Made by a program: the position numbers and the translations under genes
Shown here: positions 8,158-16,862 of the stretch, piece after piece
Numbering within the stretch: the first letter of the stretch is position 1
How the letters are laid out: each line of letters opens with the position of its first letter
Source of the DNA: Chlamydiota bacterium
GTDB taxonomy: Bacteria; Chlamydiota; Chlamydiia; Chlamydiales; JAAKFR01
Reading direction: 5' to 3'
NCBI GenBank assembly: GCA_021772465.1
Contig: JAJFLX010000003.1
Span: forward strand, 124,001 to 188,000
DNA length: 64,000 nt
Notes under the pieces: model-generated
Databases searched by the model: none
Told to the model about the DNA's origin: nothing
What the model saw: only the letters and a program-made list of their open reading frames with translations

Positions 8158-10044
8158 TTAGGGGAGATCCCATGAAGCGCTCTGGGTGATGAGGTCGAGA
8201 CTGGTGAGTTTCACTTCTATCTTCTCTCCTGAGGCGAGCCCACACTCGCGAGCTTCAATGAATCCATCCATGAGTAAATCTTCTACAACGAAGCTAAATC
8301 CGAAGGGGCGCACAACGGTGACTGTGGCTCGGTAACTCCGCCCTGGGTCTTTCTCCTCGAAGCTGCTAAGAAGACGGAGTTTTTTTAGGAGACGAACAGC
8401 TCCCTCTGCGCGGCTTGAAAGGCGCTCTTTTTCTGAGCATTTGAGAGCCACTTCTTCGAGGTTTTCATCGCCATGGAGCTCATCGAAGAGAAGCCGGTGG
8501 ACGACGAGATCGATATACCGGCGGATGGGACTTGTAAAGTGTGTGTAGTGCTCAAGTCCAAGGCCATAGTGTCCAACATTTTCCGTGGAGTAGCTAGCGA
8601 GCTTCATACTTTTAATGAAAGCTACAGCTAGAAACTCGCCATAAGGGCTCTCTCGAGCTTCATCGAAGAGTGTTTGGAGTTCTTCTGAGTTGGGGTTGGC
8701 AGAAATTTTGAATCCGAGAGAGCTTGCAAGAGCTGCAAACTCACGAATCGTCTCAGGGTCGGGCTCATCGTGTACCCTGTAGGTAAGAGGTTTTCCGAGG
8801 TTGCTGAGGTGTGTAGCCACGGTCTCATTGGCTTTGAGCATGAACTCTTCGACGAGCTGGTGGGTGATGTCGTACTCTACGAGCTCCACTAGAAGGGGGA
8901 CCCCCTCTTTATCGATGACAAGAGAGCTATCTGGAAGGGCGAATTCGATACTTCCGCGCTCTGCTCGTTTCTTTTTTAATAGGTGGCAGAGTTCGACCAT
9001 GAGCTGAAGATCTGGTAAAAAGGGACTCTTTTTTTTCTCATCTAAGACCTCTTTAGCCTCTTCATAGGTAAATCTTTTTTGGCTGCAAATCACACTTCGG
9101 ACGATTTCATAGGAGCAGACGCTTCCTTCGGGGTCGAGTTCGCAGATAACAGAGACTGCAAACCGATCGACGTCGGGTTTTAAGCTGCAAAGATCACTTG
9201 AGAGCGCATGGGGGAGCATGGGCACTACTTCCCCTGGAAAATAGGTGGAGTTGCACCGTTGCCGCGCCTCTAGATCAAGTGCAGTTCCTGGTCTTACAAA
9301 GTGTGAGACATCGGCAATATGAATCCCTAGATGGAAGTGGCTTCTCTTATCTTTAGTAAGTGAGAGCGCATCATCAAAGTCTTTTGCGGTTGTGGGATCA
9401 ATTGTTAAGGTGCGCAAGGAGCGAAAATCTCTGCGCTCTTTTTCTATGAGGACTTTTTTATCAAAACCTTCGGCCTCTTCGATAGCTTCTGAGGAAAACT
9501 CGTGATCAAGGGCGAATTCTTCTATAGCGGCAGTGACATCGCAACTGGGGTCGCTGATGTGGCCTATGTAAGCGGTCATCTCTCCTAGGGGTTCACGCTC
9601 TTTTGCGCCCCAATTGATGACCTTTATTAGGATGCGGTCTCCAAGTTCGAGTTTACGCTCTTTTGAGAGCACACGCACCTCGCGATCTTCTCCAAGAAGG
9701 GGAGCGTAGGCGTAAACTGTATTTTTTTTTCCTACATAGCGCACTGTGCCCGCCAGATGAGAGCGCCCTCTTTCTAGGATTTTAACTACTCGTCCTTCTG
9801 GCCCTTTTTCGGAGATCGCGTGGAGTTTGACGCTCACCTCGACGTGGTCACCATCTACTGCACCTTTGGTTGCCCGCTTGGGGATGAAGATATCTTGTGT
9901 GAAAGGGGAGTTAGGATCATTTTGCACGAAGCCGAATCCCCGGCTGTGGACACGGATGAGGCCGGTGGCTCGATCCTCTGCTCTCTGATTTCTTTTTTTC
10001 ATATAGGGAAGCTTACCATAAATTTCTCTAACTCCCAAGCGCAT
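8158..10044 (-). CDS. rnr: Ribonuclease R (RNB family exoribonuclease)
   Basis: A 628-residue RNB-family 3'-5' exoribonuclease. Cold-shock-like domains occupy the first 200 residues (GLIRVHSRGFGFVQ, DIFIPKR). The catalytic motif TIDPTTAKDFDDALSL holds the metal-binding aspartates, and the RNB domain includes YTHFTSPIRRYIDLVVHR. The C-terminal S1 segment is short (about 60 residues), so the protein is smaller than E. coli RNase R (813). It degrades structured RNA. ATG 10044 is taken as the start; ATG 10002 (MKKRNQRAED) is an alternative. Neither has a clear ribosome binding site. Confidence 0.92.
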   Translation of the reverse strand: MRLGVREIYGKLPYMKKRNQRAEDRATGLIRVHSRGFGFVQNDPNSPFTQDIFIPKRATKGAVDGDHVEVSVKLHAISEKGPEGRVVKILERGRSHLAGTVRYVGKKNTVYAYAPLLGEDREVRVLSKERKLELGDRILIKVINWGAKEREPLGEMTAYIGHISDPSCDVTAAIEEFALDHEFSSEAIEEAEGFDKKVLIEKERRDFRSLRTLTIDPTTAKDFDDALSLTKDKRSHFHLGIHIADVSHFVRPGTALDLEARQRCNSTYFPGEVVPMLPHALSSDLCSLKPDVDRFAVSVICELDPEGSVCSYEIVRSVICSQKRFTYEEAKEVLDEKKKSPFLPDLQLMVELCHLLKKKRAERGSIEFALPDSSLVIDKEGVPLLVELVEYDITHQLVEEFMLKANETVATHLSNLGKPLTYRVHDEPDPETIREFAALASSLGFKISANPNSEELQTLFDEARESPYGEFLAVAFIKSMKLASYSTENVGHYGLGLEHYTHFTSPIRRYIDLVVHRLLFDELHGDENLEEVALKCSEKERLSSRAEGAVRLLKKLRLLSSFEEKDPGRSYRATVTVVRPFGFSFVVEDLLMDGFIEARECGLASGEKIEVKLTSLDLITQSASWDLP

Positions 10045-10157
10045 TTACGAGAACTTTAGGTAGCGGCGGGGGGGCGGAGAAATTTTTCCTTTCTTAAAAT
10101 TTAGGAAACCTTCACAATGGAGCCTAGACTAAAAAAATTATTGCCTAGGAGGGTAAC

Positions 10158-10829
10158 ATGGCAGCATTATTAGTAAATAATGATCCAACGAAAGCAGCCC
10201 CAGCAGCTGCTGCTGGTTCAGCTAGCGGAGAATTGGATGGTAGAAATGTAAGCAGAAGCAGAAGCAGAAGCAGAAGTGCAGACAGCGCAGACAGCGCAGG
10301 CAACGCAGGCAACGCAGGCGATGCAGCAAAGACAGGTTCTAAAATCAACAACTGGATGTTAGCCGGTGTCGGCTCGGCCTTGATGGTTGCGGTAGGTGCA
10401 ACGCTTGCAGGTCTTGGTTTTAAAGGTGTGATTGCTGCTATGACTGGTTACTCAGCAGGGGCAGCTTGTGTAGCCGTTCCTGTTCTTGCCGGGGTTGGCT
10501 TTGGAGCTTATAAAGGTATTCAGGCCACCAAAGTTAAGCTTAATGAGAGAGCTGAAGTTAAAGCTAAAGCTAAAATAGAGGCAGAAGCAAATGCTCTGAT
10601 TAAACTTTTATCTAATAATGAAGTTAGAGAAGCAGCTGTAGCAGCTGTAGCAGCTGCGGCTGCAGGTAAGCAGGTGATAGAACAGTCGCAAGAAGGCGTT
10701 GAAAATCATGCCAAGTTCACAATGAAGCGACTCGTTGCAGTTTTGAAAAGTGTCGGGCAAGCAGCAGCTGAGAAAACAGCTGAGAACGCAGCTGAGAACG
10801 CAGGAGAAGAAAGACCTATCAGCGCTTAG
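10158..10829 (+). CDS. Putative Inc-like membrane protein with in-frame short tandem repeats
   Basis: A 223-residue protein, not assignable to a family. Residues 33-57 are encoded by tandem repeats: a hexamer (AGAAGC-type) giving SRSRSRSRS, then 9-base units giving ADSADSAGNAGNAGDA. Residues 67-88 and 90-118 form two close hydrophobic segments separated by a very short turn, the bilobed layout of chlamydial inclusion membrane proteins. The rest is Ala/Glu/Lys-rich helix (KAKAKIEAEANALI), with a second small repeat (ENAAENAG) near the end. AGGAGGG four bases before ATG gives strong initiation, and a terminator follows. Inc function is inferred from hydropathy only. Confidence 0.6.
   Translation: MAALLVNNDPTKAAPAAAAGSASGELDGRNVSRSRSRSRSADSADSAGNAGNAGDAAKTGSKINNWMLAGVGSALMVAVGATLAGLGFKGVIAAMTGYSAGAACVAVPVLAGVGFGAYKGIQATKVKLNERAEVKAKAKIEAEANALIKLLSNNEVREAAVAAVAAAAAGKQVIEQSQEGVENHAKFTMKRLVAVLKSVGQAAAEKTAENAAENAGEERPISA
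10252..10323 (+). repeat. Short in-frame tandem repeats (6-base and 9-base units)
   Basis: The hexamer AGAAGC runs from about 10252 to 10277, followed by 9-base units of the kind GCAGACAGC, then GCAGGCAAC, to about 10323. All unit lengths are multiples of three, so slippage changes length without breaking the reading frame. They encode the Ser-Arg and Ala-Asp/Asn-Ser/Gly linker of the host gene. Confidence 0.8.
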
Positions 10830-10881
10830 AGTATAATAATAAGAGCTCAGCTCTAGCTGAACTTTTTGAATCGTGAAAGAG

Positions 10882-10909
10882 GGGCCCCCGAGCGGGGCCC
10901 TTCTTTTTT
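10882..10909 (+). terminator. Rho-independent terminator after the Inc-like gene
   Basis: A perfect GGGCCCC (10882-10888) / GGGGCCC (10894-10900) stem with a five-base loop is followed by TTCTTTTTT. It separates the Inc-like gene at 10158 from the next gene. Confidence 0.85.
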
Positions 10910-10935
10910 GCATTTTTTTAATATTCCCTACCCGG

Positions 10936-10941
10936 TATACT
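10936..10941 (+). promoter_or_regulatory. Putative -10 element upstream of the 606-residue protein
   Basis: TATACT at 10936-10941 is one mismatch from the sigma-70/sigma-66 -10 consensus; the region about 17 bases before is T-rich (TTTTTT) but no good -35 is seen. AAGGAG follows, eight bases before the ATG at 10978. The preceding terminator makes a new promoter here necessary. Confidence 0.4.
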
Positions 10942-10977
10942 TTTACACTAGAAAATAAGATTTAAGGAGTCCATCTC

Positions 10978-12798
10978 ATGAGCAGTTCTTTCATTCCAGC
11001 CGGAGTATTAAAAACCGAGAGCCACACGCAAGAGATTAACAAGATACGAGGAGAATTTGACCTCTCAAACCCACACAAAAGCTCTTCTGCAGCAGTAACC
11101 AATAGTGTGGGGCTTGTAGCTATTGCCCTGCTCGCCGCAGCAGGGGCCGCCTACCTTATCGCAAAAAGTGGGGGGCCAAGCAGTGACAGCCACCTCTTCT
11201 TCGGCGGAGTAGCAGCAGGTGCGGCTTCTATCTTCCCTCTCGTTGCAGCGGGCAGAATGGCAGCAAAAGAGCGCGTGCACTCAGCCTCTCTGAGAAGCCA
11301 TAATGGGACTCAAGAGAGAGTGCAAGAGGCTGAATCTCGCCAGCCCTCGCTCGAGGAGTTTTATACGGAACTAACTGATTCGAAGAACACGCCTCAAGGG
11401 ATTCAAAGAACCATTGAAAATCTCGATGAAAAACAATATGTAGCCGCTGTAGGACACTTCTCAGAGAAGTTGTTGAAAGCAGATCGAACTAAATCACCCA
11501 CAACGCAAGAGAAGGCGATTATCGACGCAGTAGCTAAAAAGGCAGCTAGTGGAACTTATGAGTCTCAATTTCTCCCCTATTTTCAGAACGCAACCCAGGT
11601 ACCTACTTTTCAATATTCTGAGGATGCCCTAGCCGATGCAATACAAGAGGGTTATTATCGAGTAGCGGCAAAGTTGATCTCTGGTCTCGAGGACTTTAGT
11701 GTGATGAACACTGGTTTGGGTGGATTTAGTAATTTACCGAAGATAGTTGCAAAAGTCATTGCAGATAAGCTCAACGCCATCCCTAATCCAGGGGATAAAG
11801 CAGAACAATGCGAGAAAATAGATGGTAAATTTTACCCTCAGATTGTAGAGGTGCTTGAGGTTCAAGATTGTGAGGCACTTGCTGGGAAAACTGAGAATGA
11901 TATTTTGGCGTTAGCCTTGCTCCCTCGCATCAAAAATCCCACGCTCATATGCCGACTGGTAGGGGTATGTAAAAGTGATGCAAGCGCGCTCGCAGCTATT
12001 TCTGAAAAGGTATACGACGAAATTAAGGAGCCAGATAGCGAAATTGCAACGATTCTCTTGCAGGCACCTCAGAGTGAAGAGAAGCTCGTAGAAAGCGAGC
12101 AGCTCTGGCAATTATTGGATGTATGCGAGGATAAAGCTACTGTAGTTCAAAACTTAAGGCCAAAGGTCTTAGTTCTGCTTTTGACAAGCCCTCAGGATCT
12201 TCAAGAGCTGATCCCCGCTGCTGTCCAAAATAACCATTTCTATGCCCTTGAGAAAATGCCAGATTTGGATGGAGGGCTCGTGTCTGCCCTTAAAGAAGCG
12301 ATACCAGATGACAAGAACACACCTGAGTGGCTTGAAGTGAAATGGATGCATCACCATGCGAAGCGGATGAATAACGATGATGTAGATGGTTTTGCTGAAA
12401 TTTATGCGGAGAGCTCTTTGGCAGGAAGAGTCGCATTCAAAGGCCATTTGGAGTGGAACAAATTTATGGCAAAGCAAGACCTTGTTAAGACTATGGTGCA
12501 GATTGATGCCAACGATTTCAAAAGCACTTTGGTCTCAGAGAACACTTCCCGGGCTTATTTCGAGCGCCTCTGGGATGAGTTTGTTAGAGCAAACGAGGTT
12601 GAGGCGATTCAAGGGTGGACACAAGTGGAGTGCACCCATTTAGCGGCGAACTATGTTGATGCTTTTTTTGATCCGAAAGAGAAAATATTTAAAGAGGAAC
12701 GCCTACCGGTCTGGCATGTGCTATTCAAGTCCGCCGATCAAGAGGAGTTAAAAAAGCTGGTGGGCGAAGCAGGTTTTAGAAAATTGCCGAAGAGTTAG
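10978..12798 (+). CDS. Large Inc-like membrane protein upstream of leuS
   Basis: A 606-residue protein of unrecognised family. Two adjacent hydrophobic helices (about residues 44-63 and 73-92, the first rich in Ala and Leu) are joined by a Gly/Ser turn; the first 40 residues are Ser/Thr-rich, as in type III secretion signals, and the remaining about 510 residues look helical and soluble (for example EEKLVESEQLWQLLDVCEDK). This is the layout of larger chlamydial Inc proteins, with the soluble part exposed to the host cytosol. AAGGAG precedes the ATG. The stop is five bases before leuS, so the two are probably co-transcribed, an odd pairing for an effector. Confidence 0.6.
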   Translation: MSSSFIPAGVLKTESHTQEINKIRGEFDLSNPHKSSSAAVTNSVGLVAIALLAAAGAAYLIAKSGGPSSDSHLFFGGVAAGAASIFPLVAAGRMAAKERVHSASLRSHNGTQERVQEAESRQPSLEEFYTELTDSKNTPQGIQRTIENLDEKQYVAAVGHFSEKLLKADRTKSPTTQEKAIIDAVAKKAASGTYESQFLPYFQNATQVPTFQYSEDALADAIQEGYYRVAAKLISGLEDFSVMNTGLGGFSNLPKIVAKVIADKLNAIPNPGDKAEQCEKIDGKFYPQIVEVLEVQDCEALAGKTENDILALALLPRIKNPTLICRLVGVCKSDASALAAISEKVYDEIKEPDSEIATILLQAPQSEEKLVESEQLWQLLDVCEDKATVVQNLRPKVLVLLLTSPQDLQELIPAAVQNNHFYALEKMPDLDGGLVSALKEAIPDDKNTPEWLEVKWMHHHAKRMNNDDVDGFAEIYAESSLAGRVAFKGHLEWNKFMAKQDLVKTMVQIDANDFKSTLVSENTSRAYFERLWDEFVRANEVEAIQGWTQVECTHLAANYVDAFFDPKEKIFKEERLPVWHVLFKSADQEELKKLVGEAGFRKLPKS

Positions 12799-12803
12799 GG
12801 GCT

Positions 12804-15260
12804 ATGAAGTACGACCCTCAGCTCATCGAGAAGAAGTGGCAGCGGTTTTGGGCCGAAAACAAGTCATTCAAAGCTTATGAAGACCGAAAAAGGCCGAAAT
12901 ATTATGTGCTCGACATGTTTCCCTACCCCTCAGGGGCTGGGCTACACGTCGGTCATACAGTAGGCTATACAGCGACCGATGTGATCGCCAGATACAAGCT
13001 GGCGAAAGGGTTTTCTGTTCTCCACCCCATGGGCTGGGATAGCTTTGGGCTTCAAGCCGAGCAGTATGCAATCCGCACTGGGACCCATCCTAGAACCACC
13101 ACAGCTAAAAACATCAGCAACTTCAAAAGTCAGCTCCAAGCGATAGGCTACGCTTACGACTGGGATCGAGAGATCCGCACCAGTGACCCCAAGTACTACA
13201 AGTGGACGCAGTGGATTTTCACCAAGCTCTACGAAAAAGGGCTAGCCTACCAAGCCGAGATGCTCGTCAACTGGTGTCCCAATTTGCGTACGGTACTCGC
13301 CAATGAAGAGGTCGAGGGGGGACTCTCCAAAGAGGGGGGACACCCCGTAGAGAGGCGCCTTCTCAAGCAGTGGGTACTCAAAATCACGGAGTATGCCGAC
13401 CGGCTGCTTGAAGATCTCGAAGAGCTCGACTGGTCAGATGGACTCAAGCGACTTCAAAAAAACTGGATAGGAAAAAGTGAAGGGGCTGAAATCGATTTCC
13501 ATATCGAAGGTTTTGACGAAAAAATTCGAGTCTTCACCACCTGCCCCCACACGATTTTTGGTGTGACCTACATGGTCCTCTCCCCCGAACACCCCCTCGT
13601 TAATCGCATTGCGACTCGAAACAAAGAGGTCGAGCACTATCAGAAACTGACAGCAGAGAAAAGCGATATCGAAAGAAGTGAGCTCTCCAAAGAGAAGAGC
13701 GGGGTGTTTACCGGTGGCTACGCCTATAACCCCGTGACAGAAGAGAGGATTCCCATATGGATTGCCGACTACGTTTTGATGGGGTACGGGACAGGAGCGA
13801 TTATGGCCGTCCCCGCTCACGATGAGCGAGATTATGAGTTTGCCGAAAAATTTGAGCTGCCCATTCGCCCTGTTCTCGATGAGAGAAACATTTTGATGAA
13901 CAGCACTTCATCAACCTTGCAGCTCGATGGAGAATCGATAGAAGTAGCCATCGAAAAGAGTATCGAATGGCTTGAGTCAAAAGGTTTTGGAAAAAAGAGT
14001 GTTAACTACAAGCTGCGTGACTGGCTCTTTTCCAGGCAGAGGTATTGGGGCGAGCCCTTCCCCATCTTGAAACTAGCGGATGGACGGGCAAAGGTTTTAG
14101 CTTTAGACGAACTTCCTGTTGAACTACCTGAAGTCTCGGATTTTAAGCCAAGTGCAAGCGGTGAAAGCCCTCTTGCCAAAGTCACCGAGTGGGTCGAAGT
14201 GGATGAGGGAATTCGCCGCGAAACAGACACCATGCCCCAGTGGGCCGGCTCTTGCTGGTACTACTTGAGGTTTTGTGACCCCGAAAACTCTTCTAAAGCG
14301 TGGGATGAAAAGAAAGAGAGCTACTGGATGCCCGTCGACATGTACGTCGGGGGAGCTGAGCATGCGGTGCTCCACCTTCTCTATGCCAGATTTTGGCACA
14401 AAGTGCTCTATGATTTAGGGCTTGTAAGCACCTCTGAGCCGTTTCAAAAACTCGTCAATCAAGGTCTTGTGATTTCAAGAGCCTACCAAAAAGAGGGAGG
14501 GCTCTACGTCGAGCCTTCTGAGGTGGTACAAAAAGAGGGGAAATATTTCCACTGGGAGACGGGCGAAGAGCTTCGCAGCCAAATCGAGAAGATGTCAAAG
14601 TCGAAGCTCAATGGCGTCTCTCCCGATGAGGTCATCGAAGAGTTTGGCGCGGATGCGATGCGCCTCTACGCGATGTTTATGGGGCCGATTGAGAAGGAAA
14701 AAATTTGGAATACAGATGGGGTGAGTGGGTGTAGGCGGTTTCTCAACCGCTTTTTTGAGGTGGCTACCTCAGAAAAAGTGAGTAGCGAGTCTGATGAGGA
14801 AGGGATGCGCTTAGCCCACCGTTTGGTGCATGGGGTGACAGAGGATCTAGAGAGGCTTCTATTCAACACAGCGATCTCTAAGATGATGGAATATGTAAAC
14901 GCGATGATGAAACTTTCTAGCTACCCAAAAGCGGGCATCAAGATGGCCGTTCAAGTGCTCGCACCGTTTGCCCCCCACCTAGCTGAAGAGCTCTGGCAAC
15001 ATTTAGGAGAGCAAGGGTGCATCGCCTTTGCCCCCTGGCCTGAATCCGACCCTCGCTACTTAGTAGAGGAGCAAGTGACTTATGTGGTGCAGGTGAATGG
15101 AAAGGTGCGCGCCTCGCTTGATTTGGCAAAAGAGGAAGACCAAGCGACTGTAGAGCAGTTAGCAAAAAATGAGCCCTCTGTTGCCAAGTACCTTGAAAAG
15201 GGCGAGACCCTCAAAGTCATTTTTGTCCCCGGCAAGCTCCTCAACTTCGTCGTTCGATGA
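12804..15260 (+). CDS. leuS: Leucyl-tRNA synthetase
   Basis: An 818-residue class Ia synthetase. The HIGH-type motif is in YPSGAGLHVGHTVGY (about residues 41-55) and the KMSKS motif in EKMSKSKLNGVSPDEV; the CP1 editing domain includes MAVPAHDERD. It charges tRNA-Leu in the cytoplasm. The C-terminus ends with the usual VNGKVRASLDL. It overlaps waaA by four bases (ATGA). The order leuS-waaA is, as I recall, the same as CT209-CT208 in C. trachomatis. Confidence 0.97.
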   Translation: MKYDPQLIEKKWQRFWAENKSFKAYEDRKRPKYYVLDMFPYPSGAGLHVGHTVGYTATDVIARYKLAKGFSVLHPMGWDSFGLQAEQYAIRTGTHPRTTTAKNISNFKSQLQAIGYAYDWDREIRTSDPKYYKWTQWIFTKLYEKGLAYQAEMLVNWCPNLRTVLANEEVEGGLSKEGGHPVERRLLKQWVLKITEYADRLLEDLEELDWSDGLKRLQKNWIGKSEGAEIDFHIEGFDEKIRVFTTCPHTIFGVTYMVLSPEHPLVNRIATRNKEVEHYQKLTAEKSDIERSELSKEKSGVFTGGYAYNPVTEERIPIWIADYVLMGYGTGAIMAVPAHDERDYEFAEKFELPIRPVLDERNILMNSTSSTLQLDGESIEVAIEKSIEWLESKGFGKKSVNYKLRDWLFSRQRYWGEPFPILKLADGRAKVLALDELPVELPEVSDFKPSASGESPLAKVTEWVEVDEGIRRETDTMPQWAGSCWYYLRFCDPENSSKAWDEKKESYWMPVDMYVGGAEHAVLHLLYARFWHKVLYDLGLVSTSEPFQKLVNQGLVISRAYQKEGGLYVEPSEVVQKEGKYFHWETGEELRSQIEKMSKSKLNGVSPDEVIEEFGADAMRLYAMFMGPIEKEKIWNTDGVSGCRRFLNRFFEVATSEKVSSESDEEGMRLAHRLVHGVTEDLERLLFNTAISKMMEYVNAMMKLSSYPKAGIKMAVQVLAPFAPHLAEELWQHLGEQGCIAFAPWPESDPRYLVEEQVTYVVQVNGKVRASLDLAKEEDQATVEQLAKNEPSVAKYLEKGETLKVIFVPGKLLNFVVR

Positions 15261-16450
15261 TCTTTTCTTTTTTCTACACTCTTTTTCTTCATCTCTACTT
15301 GTTTTGCAAGCTCGTGCAGTGGAAAAAATACCGCAAAGTGATCGGTGCGCGCTTAGCCATAAATTTTCCGAAGATCGAGAAAGGGGCACGGAAACTGATC
15401 TGGATTCATGCCGTTTCACTTGGTGAAACAAGAGCTGTAGCCCCGCTTATTGAGAGACTAAAAAAAAGGCCCGATCCCCCACTGATTGTTCTTAGCGCTG
15501 CGACGCGTACAGGCCACGAAGAGCGCATAGAAGGTGCTGATTGGCAAGTCTACCTCCCCTTGGATCTCCCTTATATCATCACTCGCGTGGTGAAGAGAGT
15601 AAGACCCGACACTGTTCTCATCACGGAAACAGATTTTTGGTTTCACTTTCAAAGAGCGGCAAAAGAGGTGGGAGCAAAGCTGGTGCTCATCAATGGCAAG
15701 ATGTCTGAGCGCTCCTATGCCCGCTACGAGCGGTTTCCTTTCCTCGCACGCTATCTTCTCACCCCCTTCGATCGGCTCCTTGTGCAAAACGAGCACTACG
15801 CACGCCGCTTCCAAGAGCTAGGGCTTTCCAATATTTCTGTGACAGGTAATTTGAAGCTCGATGCGGCGCCAGGTGGAAATCTTACAAGAGAGCAGCTCGG
15901 TCTCAAAGATGAAATCGTGCTCACGATAGGCTCAACGCATGACCCTGAAGAGAAAATATGGCTTGAAGTGTTGGATCTCCTTTTCGAGCGTTTTTCTCAT
16001 CTGAAGGTGATCCTTGTACCTCGCCACCCCGAGCGGTTTGATCAGGTCGCTGCCCTGGCCCGCTGTGGTAGGTGGAGCCTCGGAGACAATTTTAAGAAAC
16101 ACCGTCTGCTTCTTATGGATAGGATGGGCATGCTCACCAGCTGCTACGCAGTTTCCGATCTTGCTTTTGTCGGAGGCAGTCTCGTGAGTGGGATCGGGGG
16201 CCACAACATCATCGAACCTATTTTTTTTAAAACCCCTGTGCTTTTTGGGCCTCATATGGAATCTCAATCTGAGCTTGTAGAGCTCGCCAAGTCGTTTAGT
16301 GCTGGTATCGAGGTAGAGAGAGGGGAGCTAAGCCGCGTCGTGGGCGAGCTTATCGAGCACCCTCAAAAGCGTGCGGAATTGAGAGAATGCGGGGAAAAAC
16401 TACTTTTGCAATCAGGGGGAGCTGTTGAGAAAACCTTTGCCTTGCTATAA
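15257..16450 (+). CDS. waaA: 3-deoxy-D-manno-octulosonic acid (Kdo) transferase
   Basis: A 397-residue GT30 enzyme. An N-terminal membrane anchor (about residues 1-16, MIFSFFYTLFLHLYLF) is followed by the GT30 signature IHAVSLGETRAVAPLI, then LITETDFWFHF and INGKMSERSY. In the C-terminal half, GGSLVSGIGGHNIIEP marks the CMP-Kdo site. It adds Kdo to lipid A at the inner membrane; chlamydial versions are often multifunctional and make the genus-specific Kdo oligosaccharide. Whether this one adds more than one Kdo cannot be told. It is coupled to leuS by ATGA and followed by tRNA genes. Confidence 0.93.
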   Translation: MIFSFFYTLFLHLYLFCKLVQWKKYRKVIGARLAINFPKIEKGARKLIWIHAVSLGETRAVAPLIERLKKRPDPPLIVLSAATRTGHEERIEGADWQVYLPLDLPYIITRVVKRVRPDTVLITETDFWFHFQRAAKEVGAKLVLINGKMSERSYARYERFPFLARYLLTPFDRLLVQNEHYARRFQELGLSNISVTGNLKLDAAPGGNLTREQLGLKDEIVLTIGSTHDPEEKIWLEVLDLLFERFSHLKVILVPRHPERFDQVAALARCGRWSLGDNFKKHRLLLMDRMGMLTSCYAVSDLAFVGGSLVSGIGGHNIIEPIFFKTPVLFGPHMESQSELVELAKSFSAGIEVERGELSRVVGELIEHPQKRAELRECGEKLLLQSGGAVEKTFALL

Positions 16451-16481
16451 AGAGAGGCGAGTGGTAGGCTTTCCATTCTAT

Positions 16482-16554
16482 CGCGGGATGGAGCAGTGGT
16501 TAGCTCGTTGGGCTCATAACCCAAAGGTCGGAGGTTCGAATCCTTCTCCCGCTA
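16482..16554 (+). tRNA. Initiator tRNA-fMet (CAT)
   Basis: The cloverleaf folds with acceptor CGCGGGA / TCCCGCT. The first pair is C1 x U72, a mismatch as required for formylation of initiators. The anticodon loop is CTCATAA and the anticodon stem has three consecutive G:C pairs (TTGGG / CCCAA), the initiator hallmark. The T arm is GGAGG TTCGAAT CCTTC. No CCA is encoded. Confidence 0.93.
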
Positions 16555-16569
16555 TTTCTTCCTCTGCAT

Positions 16570-16643
16570 GGCGGCATAGCTCAGCTGGTTAGAGCAGCGG
16601 AATCATAATCCGCGTGTCGGGGGTTCAAGTCCCTCTGCCGCTA
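16570..16643 (+). tRNA. Elongator tRNA-Met (CAT), island attachment site
   Basis: The acceptor is GGCGGCA / TGCCGCT, the D arm GCTC...GAGC, anticodon stem GCGGA / TCCGC with loop ATCATAA, and T arm GGGGG TTCAAGT CCCTC. The anticodon CAT with a fully paired acceptor indicates elongator Met; a lysidine-modified tRNA-Ile cannot be excluded from sequence but its usual body differs. No CCA is encoded. Its last bases (16630-16643, plus the following C) are repeated exactly at 18948-18962. Confidence 0.9.
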
Positions 16644-16644
16644 C
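16630..16644 (+). repeat. attL-like repeat: 3' end of tRNA-Met
   Basis: The 15 bases TCCCTCTGCCGCTAC at the tRNA 3' end are identical to 18948-18962. A duplicated tRNA 3' end is the usual footprint of tyrosine-integrase insertion. The interval contains the transposase relic and the AbiE pair. Direct observation; the integration event is inferred. Confidence 0.7.
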
Positions 16645-16862
16645 TTCTTATATCCTTTTGTAGTTTAGATCGCCTCAGCTTTTCAAACCGAAGTCAAAGG
16701 GGATCATCGTGCTGCAGAGTTTGCCGTTTTTTCACCCATTTTTCCATCGATCTGAGTTCAATCGTCTTCCTGGTGCTCTGCTTATTTCCTCTCGAAGACA
16801 GATGCATTCAGGATTCCATTAGGCCAACTAAGAAATACTCTGGCCAGAAGAAAGGTCTATAA

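Noticed and set aside
10252..10323. Short regular repeats that could be mistaken for a CRISPR array
   Set aside because: Units are 6 or 9 bases, contiguous, in frame within a coding region, and have no spacers.
16790..16862. A stretch encoding IRPTKKYSGQKKG, reminiscent of IS5-type transposases
   Set aside because: The match is a few residues only, with no DDE context; it may be another relic but cannot be supported by eye.
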